Assembly: GCA_027704905.1 (NCBI GenBank)
Contig: CM051005.1
Coordinates: 31,959,505 to 32,023,504 of the forward strand
Direction of reading: 5' to 3'
Origin: Muraenolepis orangiensis
Taxonomy: Eukaryota > Chordata > Actinopteri > Gadiformes > Muraenolepididae
DNA: 64,000 bases
The translations under genes were made by a program, and so were the position numbers. Below the pieces are notes generated by a model. That model searched no databases and was not told where the DNA came from. It saw only the letters and a program-made list of their open reading frames with translations. Shown here piece after piece: positions 41,525 through 53,165 of the stretch (within the stretch, counting starts at the first letter, position 1; each line of letters opens with the position of its first letter).

Positions 41525-41805
41525 CACGCATTAATGCATGGCCACGAGTTATTAATGCGTGGCCACAAATTAATTCATGCGTGGCCATGAGTTATTAATG
41601 CGTGGCCACAAATGAATTCATGCGTGGCCACGAGTTATTAATGCGTGGCCACAAATTAATTCATGCGTGGCCACGAGTTATTAATGCGTGGCCACAAATT
41701 AATTCATGCGTGGCCATGAGTTATTAATGCGTGGCCACAAATTAATTCATGCGTGGCCACGAGTTATTAATGCGTGGCCACAAATTATTTAATGCGTGGC
41801 TGTAG
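41525..41805. repeat. tandem palindrome-containing repeat, about 13 half-units
   Basis: Alternating AATGCGTGGCCACAAATTAA and TTCATGCGTGGCCACGAGTT units (a dimer of about 43 bp). Each carries a GTGGCCAC palindrome, several extended to CGTGGCCACG. Related copies at 47608-47670 lie on the other side of the copia element, so the array may be part of the copia LTR. Confidence 0.9.
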
Positions 41806-42189
41806 AGTATTAGGTCATTTACGTCCTTATACCTACTGTGTGCGTATATTGTTCTGTTATATGTATTACGGTAGGATTCTAATTGGAAATGACGTCACCA
41901 CGTCAAGGTGTACATCCTGGCGCTGCCGCGCAGTCGCAGTCTGTCTGTGATCACCTCATGGCATGTTCGTGTAAGCCAACGCAAATAAATATGCCGGATA
42001 GGCTAAAGATATGAATGTGTCCCGCCTACTTCGTATCCTACGCAAGGAACAGCTGAGTATCCACTCTGCTGCTCTACAGGTTATGGGCCCAGCAAAGGAC
42101 ACGAAGAGGATATACCGTCGGAAGACTTTGGCGTGAGGCAAATAGCACACGGAAGCTAAAAGGCTAATTAGCAAGTCAAGCGTGGCAAC

Positions 42190-42640
42190 ATGGCAAGCCG
42201 AACGACGAACCGTATGTCGAATCAGCTCATATTCGACGGGAATGAAGAAAAATATGGACATTGGGAGACCAGGTTTTTGGGCCACTTACACACGTTGAAG
42301 TTAAAAGAGACAATTCTGCGGGGACCACCCGGTAACTGTTATGCAGAGCTGATACGGCTAATAGATGACAAGAGTTTGTCACTGATCATGCATGAGGCAT
42401 CAGACAACGGAAGAGAAGCCCTGACAATTCTGAAAGAACATTATCCTGGCAAGGGAAAGCCCCGCATCATAAGCTTATATGCATCACTGACCAAGCTTCG
42501 TATGACAAGTGATGAAAGCGTAACAGACTACATGATAAGAGCGGAGACCACCATGACAGCCCTGAGAGATGCAGGTTATGAGCGACGGATTGACCATAGC
42601 GATGACCCTGAACGGGCTCCATGTAACCCAGAATGAGGAT
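42190..42640 (+). pseudogene. copia Gag, N-terminal part
   Basis: MASRTTNRMSNQLIFDGNEE and KYGHWETRFLGHLHTLKLKE open the frame. This matches the copia Gag opening with a W at the expected place, followed by YASLTKLRMTSDESVTDYMI. The frame is lost near 42600. Zinc-knuckle sequence resumes from 42780. Confidence 0.75.
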
Positions 42641-42779
42641 CAAGTCACGCTCACAGACCAGAAGAGAAGACTGCCAAATTATGAACGCAGCAGAGTCAAC
42701 AGACAACGTAATGAAAACCTATGTGAGACAAGGTCGGGGACCCACCAAGGCCTATGCAAACGACCGAAGGAGTGAAGAT

Positions 42780-43531
42780 GCCAGCTTGATGTGTTACAAG
42801 TGCGCACAAAAGGTCACAGGGCAAAAGACTGTCGACGAAAGACGTGGTGCCGCAACTGCAAAAGCAACACACATCAAGACTCAACATGCCGGCGAAAAGA
42901 GCAACATGATCGTCATGATGGTGTCCGGAAAAATTCCGAAGAGAAGAGCGCTGCAGATTTTCTCTTCAAAGCAAGAAACCTAGACAGCAGGAACCAACCA
43001 GTCCAGACGAGAGGCCTCATGGTGGACGCTGGCGCGACATCTCATATCATCAATGACATCAGGAAATTTAAGAGCTTTGACAACACGTTCCAGGCCAGAA
43101 CGCATTCAGTGGAGCTGGCAGACGGGACCAAATGCAGCGGAGTCGCACAGCAAAGGGGAGATGCTGTGGTGAGCCTCTTCGATGACACTGGACAACAGTT
43201 CAGCGCAACGCTAAGTGGAGCGTTGTATATGCCTTCTTACCCTCAAGACATCTTCTCGGTTGCAACAGCGACAGCCAAAGGAGCGACCATCATATTTAAG
43301 AAAGGTAAAAGCGTCATGATAAGCAATGACGGCACAAGGTTTGACATCCATGAGTATGGTCAATTGTATTACCTTCACACAGTTGATGAAAATGTGGATA
43401 AATGTAATGGTTGTCATGACATGCAAACCTGGCATGAAATTATGGGCCATTGTAATTATGAAGATGTGCAAAAATTACAAGAAGTAGTAGAAGGTATGGA
43501 GATAAAAGGTAGGGCCACTCCAGCTATGTGA
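42780..43531 (+). pseudogene. copia zinc knuckle, protease and pre-integrase region
   Basis: CYKCAQK...GHRAKDC (one shift inside) and CRNCKSNTHQDSTC are CCHC-type knuckles. The protease has LMVDAGATSHIIND, where the active-site motif reads D-A-G instead of the usual D-S-G. After ALYMPSYPQDIFSVATATAK comes the pre-integrase zinc module, with WHEIMGHCNYEDVQKLQE. Confidence 0.8.
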
Positions 43532-44270
43532 AATATGTACGCAAGGCAAGTTCACTCAGACGAGAAACAGAGACCCAGATAGGAGAGCCTATCAGAACCC
43601 CTACAGTTAGTGCATACTGACCTAGCCCGTCCTATGCAAACAGAGACCCAGATAGGAGAGCCCATCAGAACCCTACAGTTAGTGCATACTGACCTAGCCG
43701 GTCCTATGCAAACAGAGTCCATTGATGGACATAAATATGCACAGTCGTTTACCGACGATTACTCTAGCGCTGTATTCGTATACTTCCTCAAATCCAAAAG
43801 CGACACAATACAGGCTACTGAAAGGCTCCTAGCGGACATGGCTCCATATGGAACAGAGTTGACAAGCAGGGGCTTCCAAGCTGCTAACCAAGAACAGGAT
43901 TAGGATGAAACGCCAGCGCCTTATCCTCCTCACCAAAACGGCTCTGCAGAGAGAGGCTGGCCAACACTCTACGAAATGGGCAGATGTATACTGTTGGAAA
44001 GCAATTTACCAAATAAGCTATGGAATTATGCTATCCAGACAGCGGCCCATGTAAGGAACAGGTGCTATAACAGACGCACAAAACAAACCCCATACCAAAC
44101 GTTGACAGGCAGAAAGCCAAACGTGTCTAAAATGCAGAAGTTTGGGTGTGAGTTTCACATACAGACAAGAGAAGGGAAAGCTTGACTCAAAGTGCCACCA
44201 AGGGGTTTTCGTAGGCTATGACAAAAACAGCCCAGCCTACTTGGTGTATCAAGTACAGAGAGGGGAAAGA
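43532..44270 (+). pseudogene. copia integrase with a 75-bp tandem duplication
   Basis: CEICTQGKF-like zinc residues lie near 43535. VHTDLAGPMQTESIDGHKYA and QSFTDDYSSAVFVYFLKSKS are the catalytic core start. HQNGSAERG and KLWNYAIQTAAHVRNRCYNR follow. Positions about 43570-43715 contain the same roughly 75 bp twice (ACCCAGATAGGAGAGCC... to ...CCTATGCAAACAGAG), which duplicates the HTDLA motif. Several shifts are present. Confidence 0.75.
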
Positions 44271-44595
44271 AACACCGGCTGGTCCAATGTGTGACTAAGA
44301 CAGCTCAAGAAAAAGAAACCCAAACGCAAGAGTCAACACGAGCATGAGGACATGGTGGAGGTACACCTTAGGGCGAGTAGCAACAAAGACAATATTGCTA
44401 ACGGAAACGTAGAAAGTGTACATGAGCAAGGTGTTCAGAGGGGTATTTCTGTGGCTGTACTTGAACGTACTGACCAAGCACAGCTGGATATGGTCAGCAG
44501 TGAAACGGTGACAAGAAGGAACCCACCTAAGAGCAAGAGAAAGCCAGTTTACCTGGACGATTTCATGACTGAGGACATTGAGGACATTGAGGATA

Positions 44596-44760
44596 AGCTA
44601 AAACTTGTGTAGATTTTTGTTATAGAGCTGTTTGTGATATCCCTCAAACCTACCAGGAGGCGATAACATCAGCCAAATCAAAGCAGTGGAAAAATGCCAT
44701 GGATGAGGAAATAAAATCACTAGAGGAAAATGAGACATTTGCTTTTACCAGTTTGCCCCC
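44596..44760 (+). pseudogene. copia RT, N-terminal end before the array
   Basis: AVCDIPQTYQEAITSAKSKQ and WKNAMDEEIKSLEENETFAF lead to TSLPPVNRPVG, the normal start of copia RT. At that point the 34/35-bp array begins. Confidence 0.8.
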
Positions 44761-46285
44761 CGTCAACAGGCCAGTGGGGGTAGATGGGTGGACGCTGTCA
44801 ACAGGCCAGTGGGGGTAGATGGGTGGACGCTGTCAACAGGCCAGTGGGGGTAGATGGGTGGACGCTGTCAACAGGCCAGTGGGGGTAGATGGGTGGACGC
44901 TGTCAACAGACCAGTGGGGGTAGATGGGTGAGGCTGTCAACAGGCCAGTGGGGGTAGATGGGTGGACGCTGTCAACAGGCCAGTGGGGGTAGATGGGTGG
45001 ACGCTGTCAACAGGCCAGTGGGGGTAGATGGGTGAGGCTGTCAACAGGCCAGTGGGGGTAGATGGGTGGACACTGTCAACAGGCCAGTGGGGGTAGATGG
45101 GTGGACGCTGTCAACAGGCCAGTGGGGGTAGATGGGTGAGGCTGTCAACAGGCCAGTGGGGGTAGATGGGTGGACGCTGTCAACAGGCCAGTGGGGGTAG
45201 ATGGGTGGACGCTGTCAACAGGCCAGTGGGGGTAGATGGGTGAGGCTGTCAACAGGCCAGTGGGGGTAGATGGGTGGACGCTGTCAACAGGCCAGTGGGG
45301 GTAGATGGGTGAGGCTGTCAACAGGCCAGTGGGGGTAGATGGGTGAGGCTGTCAACAGGCCAGTGGGGGTAGATGGGTGAGGCTGTCAACAGGCCAGTGG
45401 GGGTAGATGGGTGGACGCTGTCAACAGGCCAGTGGGGGTAGATGGGTGAGGCTGTCAACAGGCCAGTGGGGGTAGATGGGTGAGGCTGTCAACAGGCCAG
45501 TGGGGGTAGATGGGTGGACGCCGTCAACAGGCCAGTGGGGGTAGATGGGTGAGGCTGTCAACAGGCCAGTGGGGGTAGATGGGTGAGGCTGTCAACAGGC
45601 CAGTGGGGGTAGATGGGTGGACGCTGTCAACAGGCCAGTGGGGGTAGATGGGTGAGGCTGTCAACAGGCCAGTGGGGGTAGATGGGTGAGGCTGTCAACA
45701 GGCCAGTGGGGGTAGATGGGTGGACGCTGTCAACAGGCCAGTGGGGGTAGATGGGTGGACGCTGTCAACAGGCCAGTGGGGGTAGATGGGTGAGGCTGTC
45801 AACAGGCCAGTGGGGGTAGATGGGTGAGGCTGTCAACAGGCCAGTGGGGGTAGATGGGTGGACGCTGTCAACAGGCCAGTGGGGGTAGATGGGTGAGGCT
45901 GTCAACAGGCCAGTGGGGGTAGATGGGTGGACGCTGTCAACAGGCCAGTGGGGGTAGATGGGTGAGGCTGTCAACAGGCCAGTGGGGGTGGATGGGTGGA
46001 CGCTGTCAACAGGCCAGTGGGGGTGGATGGGTGGACGCTGTCAACAGGCCAGTGGGGGTAGATGGGTGGACGCTGTCAACAGGCCAGTGGGGGTAGATGG
46101 GTGGACGCTGTCAACAGGCCAGTGGGGGTAGATGGGTGACGCTGTCAACAGGCCAGTGGGGGTGGATGGGTGGACGCTGTCAACAGGCCAGTGGGGGTAG
46201 ATGGGTGGACGCTGTCAACAGGCCAGTGGGGGTAGATGGGTGGACGCTGTCAACAGGCCAGTGGGGGTGGATGGGGACGCTGTCA
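44757..46285. repeat. 34/35-bp minisatellite inside the copia RT, about 44 copies
   Basis: Units GCTGTCAACAGGCCAGTGGG plus GGTAGATGGGTGGAC (35 bp) or ...GGGTGAG (34 bp), with TAGATGG/TGGATGG variants. The first and last units are continuous with RT codons: PPVNRPVG on the left, and DAVKRDIDGADKFKARLVAK on the right. GTCAACAGG at the left boundary and GTCAAACG at the right are near-direct repeats about one unit apart. They mark how the array arose. Confidence 0.95.
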
Positions 46286-47585
46286 AACGTGACATTGATG
46301 GAGCAGACAAATTCAAAGCCAGATTAGTTGCAAAGGGCTATAGCCAGAAAGAGGGGACTGACTATGAGGAGACATTCTCACCTACAGCCGACATGACAAG
46401 TGTAAGAGTGGTCATACAAAAAGCAGCACAGGAGAATCTCATTCTACATCAAATGGATGTCAAAACAGCCTATTTGCACGCACCGATAGACTTTGAGATC
46501 TATATTGAGCAACCAGAGGGTGAAGAGCTGGTATGAAGGTTACACAAATCACTGGATGGTTTAAAGCAATCAGGCAGGAACTGGAATGCAGTCTTACATG
46601 CATGCTTAACTGATAACCACTGTGCATATACAAGAGAGAAACAAGATGACAAGGTTATTATGATCATATGGGTGGACCATCTAATAATAGCAGCGAGTAA
46701 CGAAAAAGTAGTAAAAGATTTAAAATGAAAGACTGAGACACTTCCTAGGTATTGACTTTAACCAGACAGATGGTTGTATCAAAATGTCACAGGGAAGATA
46801 TGTGAACAAAGTACTAGAGAGGTTTGACATGCAGGACTGCAAGCCGAGGGAAACCCCCGTGAGCAAAAGCTAGAATACACCAAAAATGCTATAAAAATGG
46901 AAGAACCCAAAAAGTACAGGGAGGCAGTAGGGAGCTTCATCTACCTATCCACATGCACTCGACCTGACTTAAGCTTTGTAGTGAGCAAGCTATCTCAACA
47001 CTTCGCTGAGCCAACTGAAGAACATTGGCTCACAGTAAAACATGTACTCAGGTACCTAAAAGGAACAACAGAGAAAGAGTTATGCTTCAGGAAAAATGAC
47101 AAATAAGTGCTAGGCCTACGGGTATACACCATGCTGATTGGGCAGCGGATGTGACTGACAGGCGCAGCACAACAGGTTACTGTGCCGGTCTCAGTGAGAA
47201 CACCTCTTTGATCTCCTGGAAGACAGGAAAACAGCCAACAGTGGCTCTTTCTACATGTGAAGCAGAATACATGTCCCTGGCTTCAGCCAAGCAGGAATGC
47301 CTCTACTTAGAGCAACTACTCAAAGGTATAGATAAATACCAATATGCACAGACAAGAGTCTATGAGGATAATCAAGGTGCTCTAGCTCTAGCTAAGAACC
47401 CTGTGAGCAGGCAGAGATGCCAACACATTGACATCAGGTATCATTTCATAAGGGAAATTGTAAATGGAGGAAATGTGATTTTGGAGTATTGTCCTACTGA
47501 GCAAATGATTGCAGATGTGTTGACAAAACCTTAACCAGACTAAAGCTAAAGAAATTTGCCAGAGACATGTTTGGTACTTCAAGTG
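46270..47585 (+). pseudogene. copia RT and RNase H after the array
   Basis: RT resumes with DGADKFKARLVAKGYSQKEG, TFSPTADMTSVRV and HQMDVKTAYLHAPIDFEIYI. A frameshift and stop follow. The catalytic box near 46669-46685 reads WVDHL where copia has YVDDL, so the second aspartate is lost. RNase H has DRRSTTGYCAGLS, ALSTCEAEYMSLASAKQECL, YEDNQGALALAKNPVSRQRC and HIDIRYHFIRE, then ADVLTKP at 47516-47534. Confidence 0.85.
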
Positions 47586-47607
47586 AGTGACAGCAAGTTC
47601 ACATTGT

Positions 47608-47675
47608 TATGCGTGGCCACACATTAATAACGTGTGGCCACGCATAATTAATTTATGGCCACGCATTAATTAATT
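47608..47675. repeat. palindromic GTGGCCAC repeats downstream of the copia element
   Basis: Three copies of the GTGGCCACGCATTAAT/GCGTGGCCACACATTAAT theme. They are the same motif as the array at 41525-41805, partly in opposite orientation. Confidence 0.8.
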
Positions 47676-47754
47676 TCTCACCAATGTCACCAGCGGGGCT
47701 CCGTAGTTATACATACAGAAATACAAAACACCTTTTCTCACAGTCCCACAGTGT

Positions 47755-48127
47755 GCAATATACATATCAATAGACATATCAATATACATATCAATATACA
47801 TATCAATAGACATCAATAGACATCAATATACATATCAATATACATATCAATAGACGTCAATAGACGTCAATATACATATCAATAGACATCAATAAACATA
47901 TCAATATACATATCAATAGACATCAATATACATCAATATACATATCAATATACATATCAATAGACACCAATATACATATCAATATACATATCAATATACA
48001 TATCAATATACATATCAATATACATATCAATAGACATCAATAGACATCAATATACATATCAATATACATATCAATAGTCATCAATATACATATCAATAGT
48101 CATCAATATACATATCAATATACATGT
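47755..48127. repeat. CATATCAATATA minisatellite, first array
   Basis: Units CATATCAATATA (12 bp) and CATCAATAGA (10 bp) in mixed order. No gene. Confidence 0.93.
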
Positions 48128-48397
48128 TTTGGTGAAGACAGACAAAAGTGGATCTCAGGATCCTAGATCAGACATTTAAGTGGATCAAAGATCAACATTT
48201 TATATTGAGCATGTCAAAACTAAAGCATTAGTTACCTTCACATTTTAGGATTTAAATCCTTTTACACTTTTAACTGCATTACTCTTTTGTATAGCATGCA
48301 ATCTTTGCGTGTCTAATGTAATCTATGATCTTTTTAACCACATTACATATTTTATTACAAGAAAACATGAATTTACTTTCTTCTATTGAAACAATCT

Positions 48398-49205
48398 ATT
48401 ACATATACATATCAATATACATATCAATATACATATCAATATACATATCAATAGACATATTAATATGCATATCAATATACATATCAATATATATATGAAT
48501 ATACATATCAATATATCAATAGACATATCAATATACATATCAATATATATATGAATATACATATCAATATATCAATAGACATATCAATATACATATCAAT
48601 ATACACATCAATATACATATCAATATACACATCAATATACACATCAATATAAATATCAATATAAATATCAATATACATATCAATAGACATATAAATATAC
48701 ATATCAATATACATCAATATACACATCAATATACACATCAATATACACATCAATATACATATCAATATACATATCAATGTACATATCAATAGACATATCA
48801 ATATACATATCAATATACATATCAATAGACATATCAATAGACATATCAATATACATCAATATACATATCAATATACACATCAATATACATATCAATATAT
48901 ACATCAATATACACATCAATATAAATATCAATATAAATATCAATATACATATCAATAGACATATCAATAGACATATCAATAGACACATCAATAGACATAT
49001 CAATAGACATATCAATATACACATCAATATACATATCAATATACACATCAATATACATATCAATAGACATATCAATAGACATATCAATATACACATCAAT
49101 ATACATATCAATATACATATCAATATACACATCAATATACATATCAATATACATAACAATATACATATCAATAGACATAACAATATACATATCAATATAC
49201 ATATC
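48398..49205. repeat. CATATCAATATA minisatellite, second array
   Basis: Same units as the first array plus CACATCAATATA and AATATCAATATA variants, separated from it by 270 bp of unique AT-rich sequence. Long Ile/Asn/His or Met/Tyr/Asp frames on either strand are artefacts of the 12-bp period. Confidence 0.93.
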
Positions 49206-49439
49206 CAACAAGACAAAAAGGGGGTACAAAAAGTAAGTAATAATATATTCACAAAAACACAATCAACAGAACATAAATTTGACATTTAGTGAAAGTAAAC
49301 ATTTACACAAAGTCTCAAACTGTCTCTGAACTTATTGTTGTTCTACCTGAGCTCTGGTTCAGTTCTTGGAGACTTGTTGTTAGGAATGAAATGCACTTTG
49401 ACTTCTGGTGACGAGTTGTTCTCTTACCTTCCTTTGTTA

Positions 49440-49502
49440 AACACACTATTGTAAGACGCTTTGGATAAAAGAGTCTGCTAAATGACTGGAATGTAAAGTA
49501 AT
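49440..49502 (+). mobile_element. L2-type LINE 3' tail
   Basis: GTAAGACGCTTTGGATAAAA then GAGTCTGCTAAATGACTGGA is the standard fish L2-like terminus. Little of the element remains upstream. Confidence 0.7.
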
Positions 49503-49544
49503 GTCATTTCTCTGGCTGGAAAGAGGAACATGGAGGAAGCAAGA

Positions 49545-49668
<124 letters not shown>

Positions 49669-49884
49669 AGGCAGGATGGGTGTTTGGGTTCTGTACTTTG
49701 TACATAATATCAAATACATTTCATATTATGTACTTAATATGAAATGTGTTTGATGAAATCGAGTGTACCTGCACCCCATTGGTTAACACAAATACATCAA
49801 TAAATAAGTAGACATTTATTCAAAGGAGTGAAAGTAACTAAACAAGTAGGTCCAATATCATCAAAAGCTGAGACTGGATTCATC

Positions 49885-49970
49885 TTGCTGAAGCCAGGTA
49901 GTAGTCGGGGATTGAACCGGCAACCTTCTTAGCCCTTCTGGGCTGGTCAACCTGAGCATAAATCCAACAG
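49885..49970 (-). repeat. tRNA-like SINE fragment
   Basis: Minus strand GCTCAGGTTGACCAGCCC and AAGGTTGCCGGTTCAATCCC, the same family as 12576 and 17640. Minor copies also lie at 54085-54140 and 62297-62360. Confidence 0.55.
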
Positions 49971-50129
49971 AAGTAACAAAGTAGAAGAACAGAGCGTTTG
50001 GGAGATGACCAAAGGGTCTTCAGGGGAACCACAGAGGACTCCACTAGAGTCTCAGGTTGGACAAACAGGAAAGTTCTGGAAACCAGTGACAGGAGAGAGG
50101 AGTATAAGAAGGGAGCTTGATTTGGAATA

Positions 50130-51735
50130 GGGGTGGAGGAGGTCTGTTAAGTACTGAAGGGGTGGAGGAGGTCTGTTAAGTACTGAAGGGGTGGAGGAGG
50201 TCTGTTAAGTACTGAAGGGGTGGAGGAGGTCTGTTAAGTACTGAAGGGGTATAGGGGTGGAGGAGGTCTGTTAAGTACTGAAGGGGTGGAGGAGGTCTGT
50301 TAAGTACTGAAGGGGTGGAGGAGGTATGTTAAGTACTGAAGGGGTGGAGGAGGTCTGTTAGGTACTGAAGGGGTGGAGGAGGTCTGTTAGGTACTGAAGG
50401 GGTGGAGGAGGTCTGTTAGGTACTGAAGGGGTGGAGGAGGTCTGTTAGGTACTGAAGGGGTGGAGGAGGTCTGTTAGGTACTGAAGGGGTATAGGGGTGG
50501 AGGAGGTCTGTTAGGTACTGAAGGGGTGGAGGAGGTCTGTTAAGTACTGAAGGGGTGGAGGAGGTCTGTTAAGTACTGAAGGGGTATAGGGGTGGAGGAG
50601 GTCTGTTAGGTACTGAAGGGGTATAGGGGTGGAGGAGGTATGTTAAGTACTGAAGGGGTATAGGGGTGGAGGAGGTCTGTTAAGTACTGAAGGGGTATAG
50701 GGGGGAGGAGGTCTGTTAAGTACTGAAGGGGTATAGGGGAGGAGGAGGTCTGTTAGGTACTGAAGGGGTATAGGGGTGGAGGAGGTCTGTTAAGTACTGA
50801 AGGGGTATAGGGGTGGAGGAGGTCTGTTAAGTACTGAAGGGGTGGAGGAGGTCTGTTAAGTACTGAAGGGGTATAGGGGTGGAGGAGGTCTGTTAGGTAC
50901 TGAAGGGGTATAGGGGTGGAGGAGGTCTGTTAAGTACTGAAGGGGTATAGGGGTGGAGGAGGTCTGTTAGGTACTGAAGGGGTATAGGGGTGGAGGAGGT
51001 CTGTTAGTTACTGAAGGGGTATAGGGGTGGAGGAGGTCTGTTAGGTACTGAAGGGGTATAGGGGTGGAGGAGGTCTGTTAAGTACTGAAGGGGTATAGGG
51101 GTGGAGGAGGTCTGTTAGATACTGAAGGGGTATAGGGGTGGAGGAGGTCTGTTAAGTACTGAAGGGGTATAGGGGTGGAGGAGGTCTGTTAGGTACTGAA
51201 GGGGTATAGGGGTGGAGGAGGTATGTTAGGTACTGAAGGGGTATAGGGGTGGAGGAGGTCTGTTAGGTACTGAAGGGGTATAGGGTGGAGGAGGTCTGTT
51301 AAGTACTGAAGGGGTATAGGGGTGGAGGAGGTCTGTTAGATACTGAAGGGGTATAGGGGTGGAGGAGGTCTGTTAAGTACTGAAGGGGTATAGGGGTGGA
51401 GGAGGTCTGTTAAGTACTGAAGGGGTATAGGGGTGGAGGAGGTATGTTAGGTACTGAAGGGGTATAGGGGTGGAGGAGGTCTGTTAGGTACTGAAGGGGT
51501 ATAGGGTGGAGGAGGTCTGTTAAGTACTGAAGGGGTATAGGGGTGGAGGAGGTCTGTTAAGTTCTGAAGGGGTATAGGGTGGAGGAGGTCTGTTAGGTAC
51601 TGAAGGGGTATAGGGTGGAGGAGGTCTGTTAAGTACTGAAGGGGTATAGGGGTGGAGGAGGTCTGTTAGGTACTGAGGGGTATAGGGTGGAGGAGGTCTG
51701 TTAAGTACTGAAGGGGTATAGGGTGGAGGAGGTCA
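50130..51735. repeat. 29/37-bp minisatellite, over 40 copies
   Basis: Unit GTGGAGGAGGTCTGTTAAGT plus ACTGAAGGG, with or without an extra GGTATAGG (37 versus 29 bp). Short units cluster at the left; long units dominate from about 50580. Near-identical 45-bp sequences (GTGACAGGAGAG...GATTAGGAATAGGG-like) flank the array at about 50088 and 51748. A second, smaller array of the same unit is at 53555-53920 in its repeat context. Confidence 0.95.
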
Positions 51736-51949
51736 GTTCTGTCAACGAGTGACAGGAGAGCGGGGTCTAAGAAGGAGCCTGATTAGGAATAGGGAACAGG
51801 TGGGCGGGACGTGACTACGGTCTTCTGTGACGGTGTTCTCCTGGGTGTAGTAACCCCAGGTGGACACCAGGGGGAGGCAGAGGAGCGTGGCTGGAGAGGA
51901 GAGTGGTGTGATGAGGAATCACAACAGAGCAACAACTACTACGAACACG

Positions 51950-52290
51950 GGGGTCGCTTCCCAGCGGTCCTGTCTATAAACGTTGGCTCTATTTCAGACT
52001 ACAAACTTAACATTCAGTAAAGCGAGGGCTTCCCTGTCAACGCCTCTGCTCTCCGGCTCCAGAAAACTAGTTTACCTTTCACTCGGACTAATCTGGATTC
52101 AAATATCTTGGAATTAATATAACCCGCAATCTGGATTTACTTTTTAAGGCACATTTGACACCTCTTGACTTTCAGAGATGAATCATTTCCCTCTCACTGG
52201 TTGGTAAAATACAATGTGTGAACATGAAGACCTTACCTAAATGTAATCTAAATGTATTTGTTCAATGTCTCCCCTGTTGTAGCCGCTATG
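51950..52290 (+). pseudogene. L1/Tx1-like LINE RT fragment
   Basis: INVGSISDYKLNIQ, then after a stop SEGFPVNASAL, and from about 52090 SGFKYLGINITRNLDLLFK followed by shifted NMKTLPK-like remains. The order S-(D)YK-N-K...KYLGI...LP matches the region after the RT catalytic box in L1-group LINEs. Only this part survives. Confidence 0.6.
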
Positions 52291-53165
52291 TGACTTTATT
52301 AACTCCTATGTTAATTCTGCTTGGTGTTTATTCTTTATGCCATTGAATATGAATCTAATGTATTTCTTGTTTAAACTTGATATGTATTTACATGTTCGGA
52401 TGTGCATGTTAGTTAATATAGTATAAAGTCATTCTAGATGATAGTTATATGTATGCTTCCGTTAGATCAATGACCTGTAAACGTCACGGGGAGAGAGCCC
52501 AGCTGGGGCCCATTAGACTCTATGGGGATTCAGAGGCCTGGTCGCATACAACCTTTGACCACTTTAAGCACTTTAGTTCACTTTAGTACCTTTAAACCTT
52601 TAGTTTTTCTTGGAGTTGTATTGGAATTATCAAGCCTTTTTGTTCAACCTTTTCTGTGACAATAAACAACATTTAATTAGTAAAGAAAGCCTCTGAAGTG
52701 CGTTGGTAAAGGACCACCTGCTGACTCAATCCAGGGCCTTACCTGGGATATGAAGAACATTAGAAGGTGGGGAGGAGGGCTGCTTTGATTGGAACATCGT
52801 ACCACTCTTTGACTTCAATAAAAACATTAATAAATAATAACAATAAAACCATTAAGGGGTAAAACATCCACACATGAAGTGAAGTGCGGCTGTCCGATAG
52901 CGAGGAGCGGTCAAGCGGTGTGGACTAGGCGGTGGGACACCGTGCTGGTCACTCAGTCAGGAGCTGAGTTCAGGAGGAGGAGAACACTCAGCTCCACTCA
53001 ACATTAATACCAACATCAGCAGGATTTGATCCTCAAGAAAAACACTTTATCCTCACTGTCCGTCTGTGTGTGTGTCAAAAGATGGAAGAAGGAAGGTGAA
53101 GTTTAAAGTAACTATAAAACACAAATGAGCTGTGTGTGTGTGTGTGTGTGTGTGTGACAGTACAA
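52291..53165. other. no gene; short (TG)n at 53131-53156
   Basis: No exon-like or transposon-like sequence was recognised. Confidence 0.45.

Larger units (their letters stand above)
41525..47680 (+). mobile_element. Ty1/copia LTR retrotransposon, decayed
   Basis: Gag, protease, integrase, RT and RNase H remnants are in copia order (integrase before RT). A leader at 41806-42189 includes an ATAAATATG signal, a CTCTACA-type LTR end and GGTTATGGGCCCAGC as a possible primer site. LTR limits are not clear. The GCGTGGCCAC repeats on both flanks may mark them. It is inactivated by shifts, stops and a minisatellite in RT. Confidence 0.75.

Noticed and set aside
48508..49289. Long Ile/Asn/His and Met/Tyr/Asp/Cys frames on both strands
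   Set aside because: By-product of the 12-bp CATATCAATATA repeat. They are open on both strands and in several frames.
50130..51735. CRISPR-like array of 29-37-bp repeats
   Set aside because: There are no unique spacers; the whole unit is repeated. The DNA is eukaryotic. The same applies to the arrays at 711-1337 and 14831-15430.
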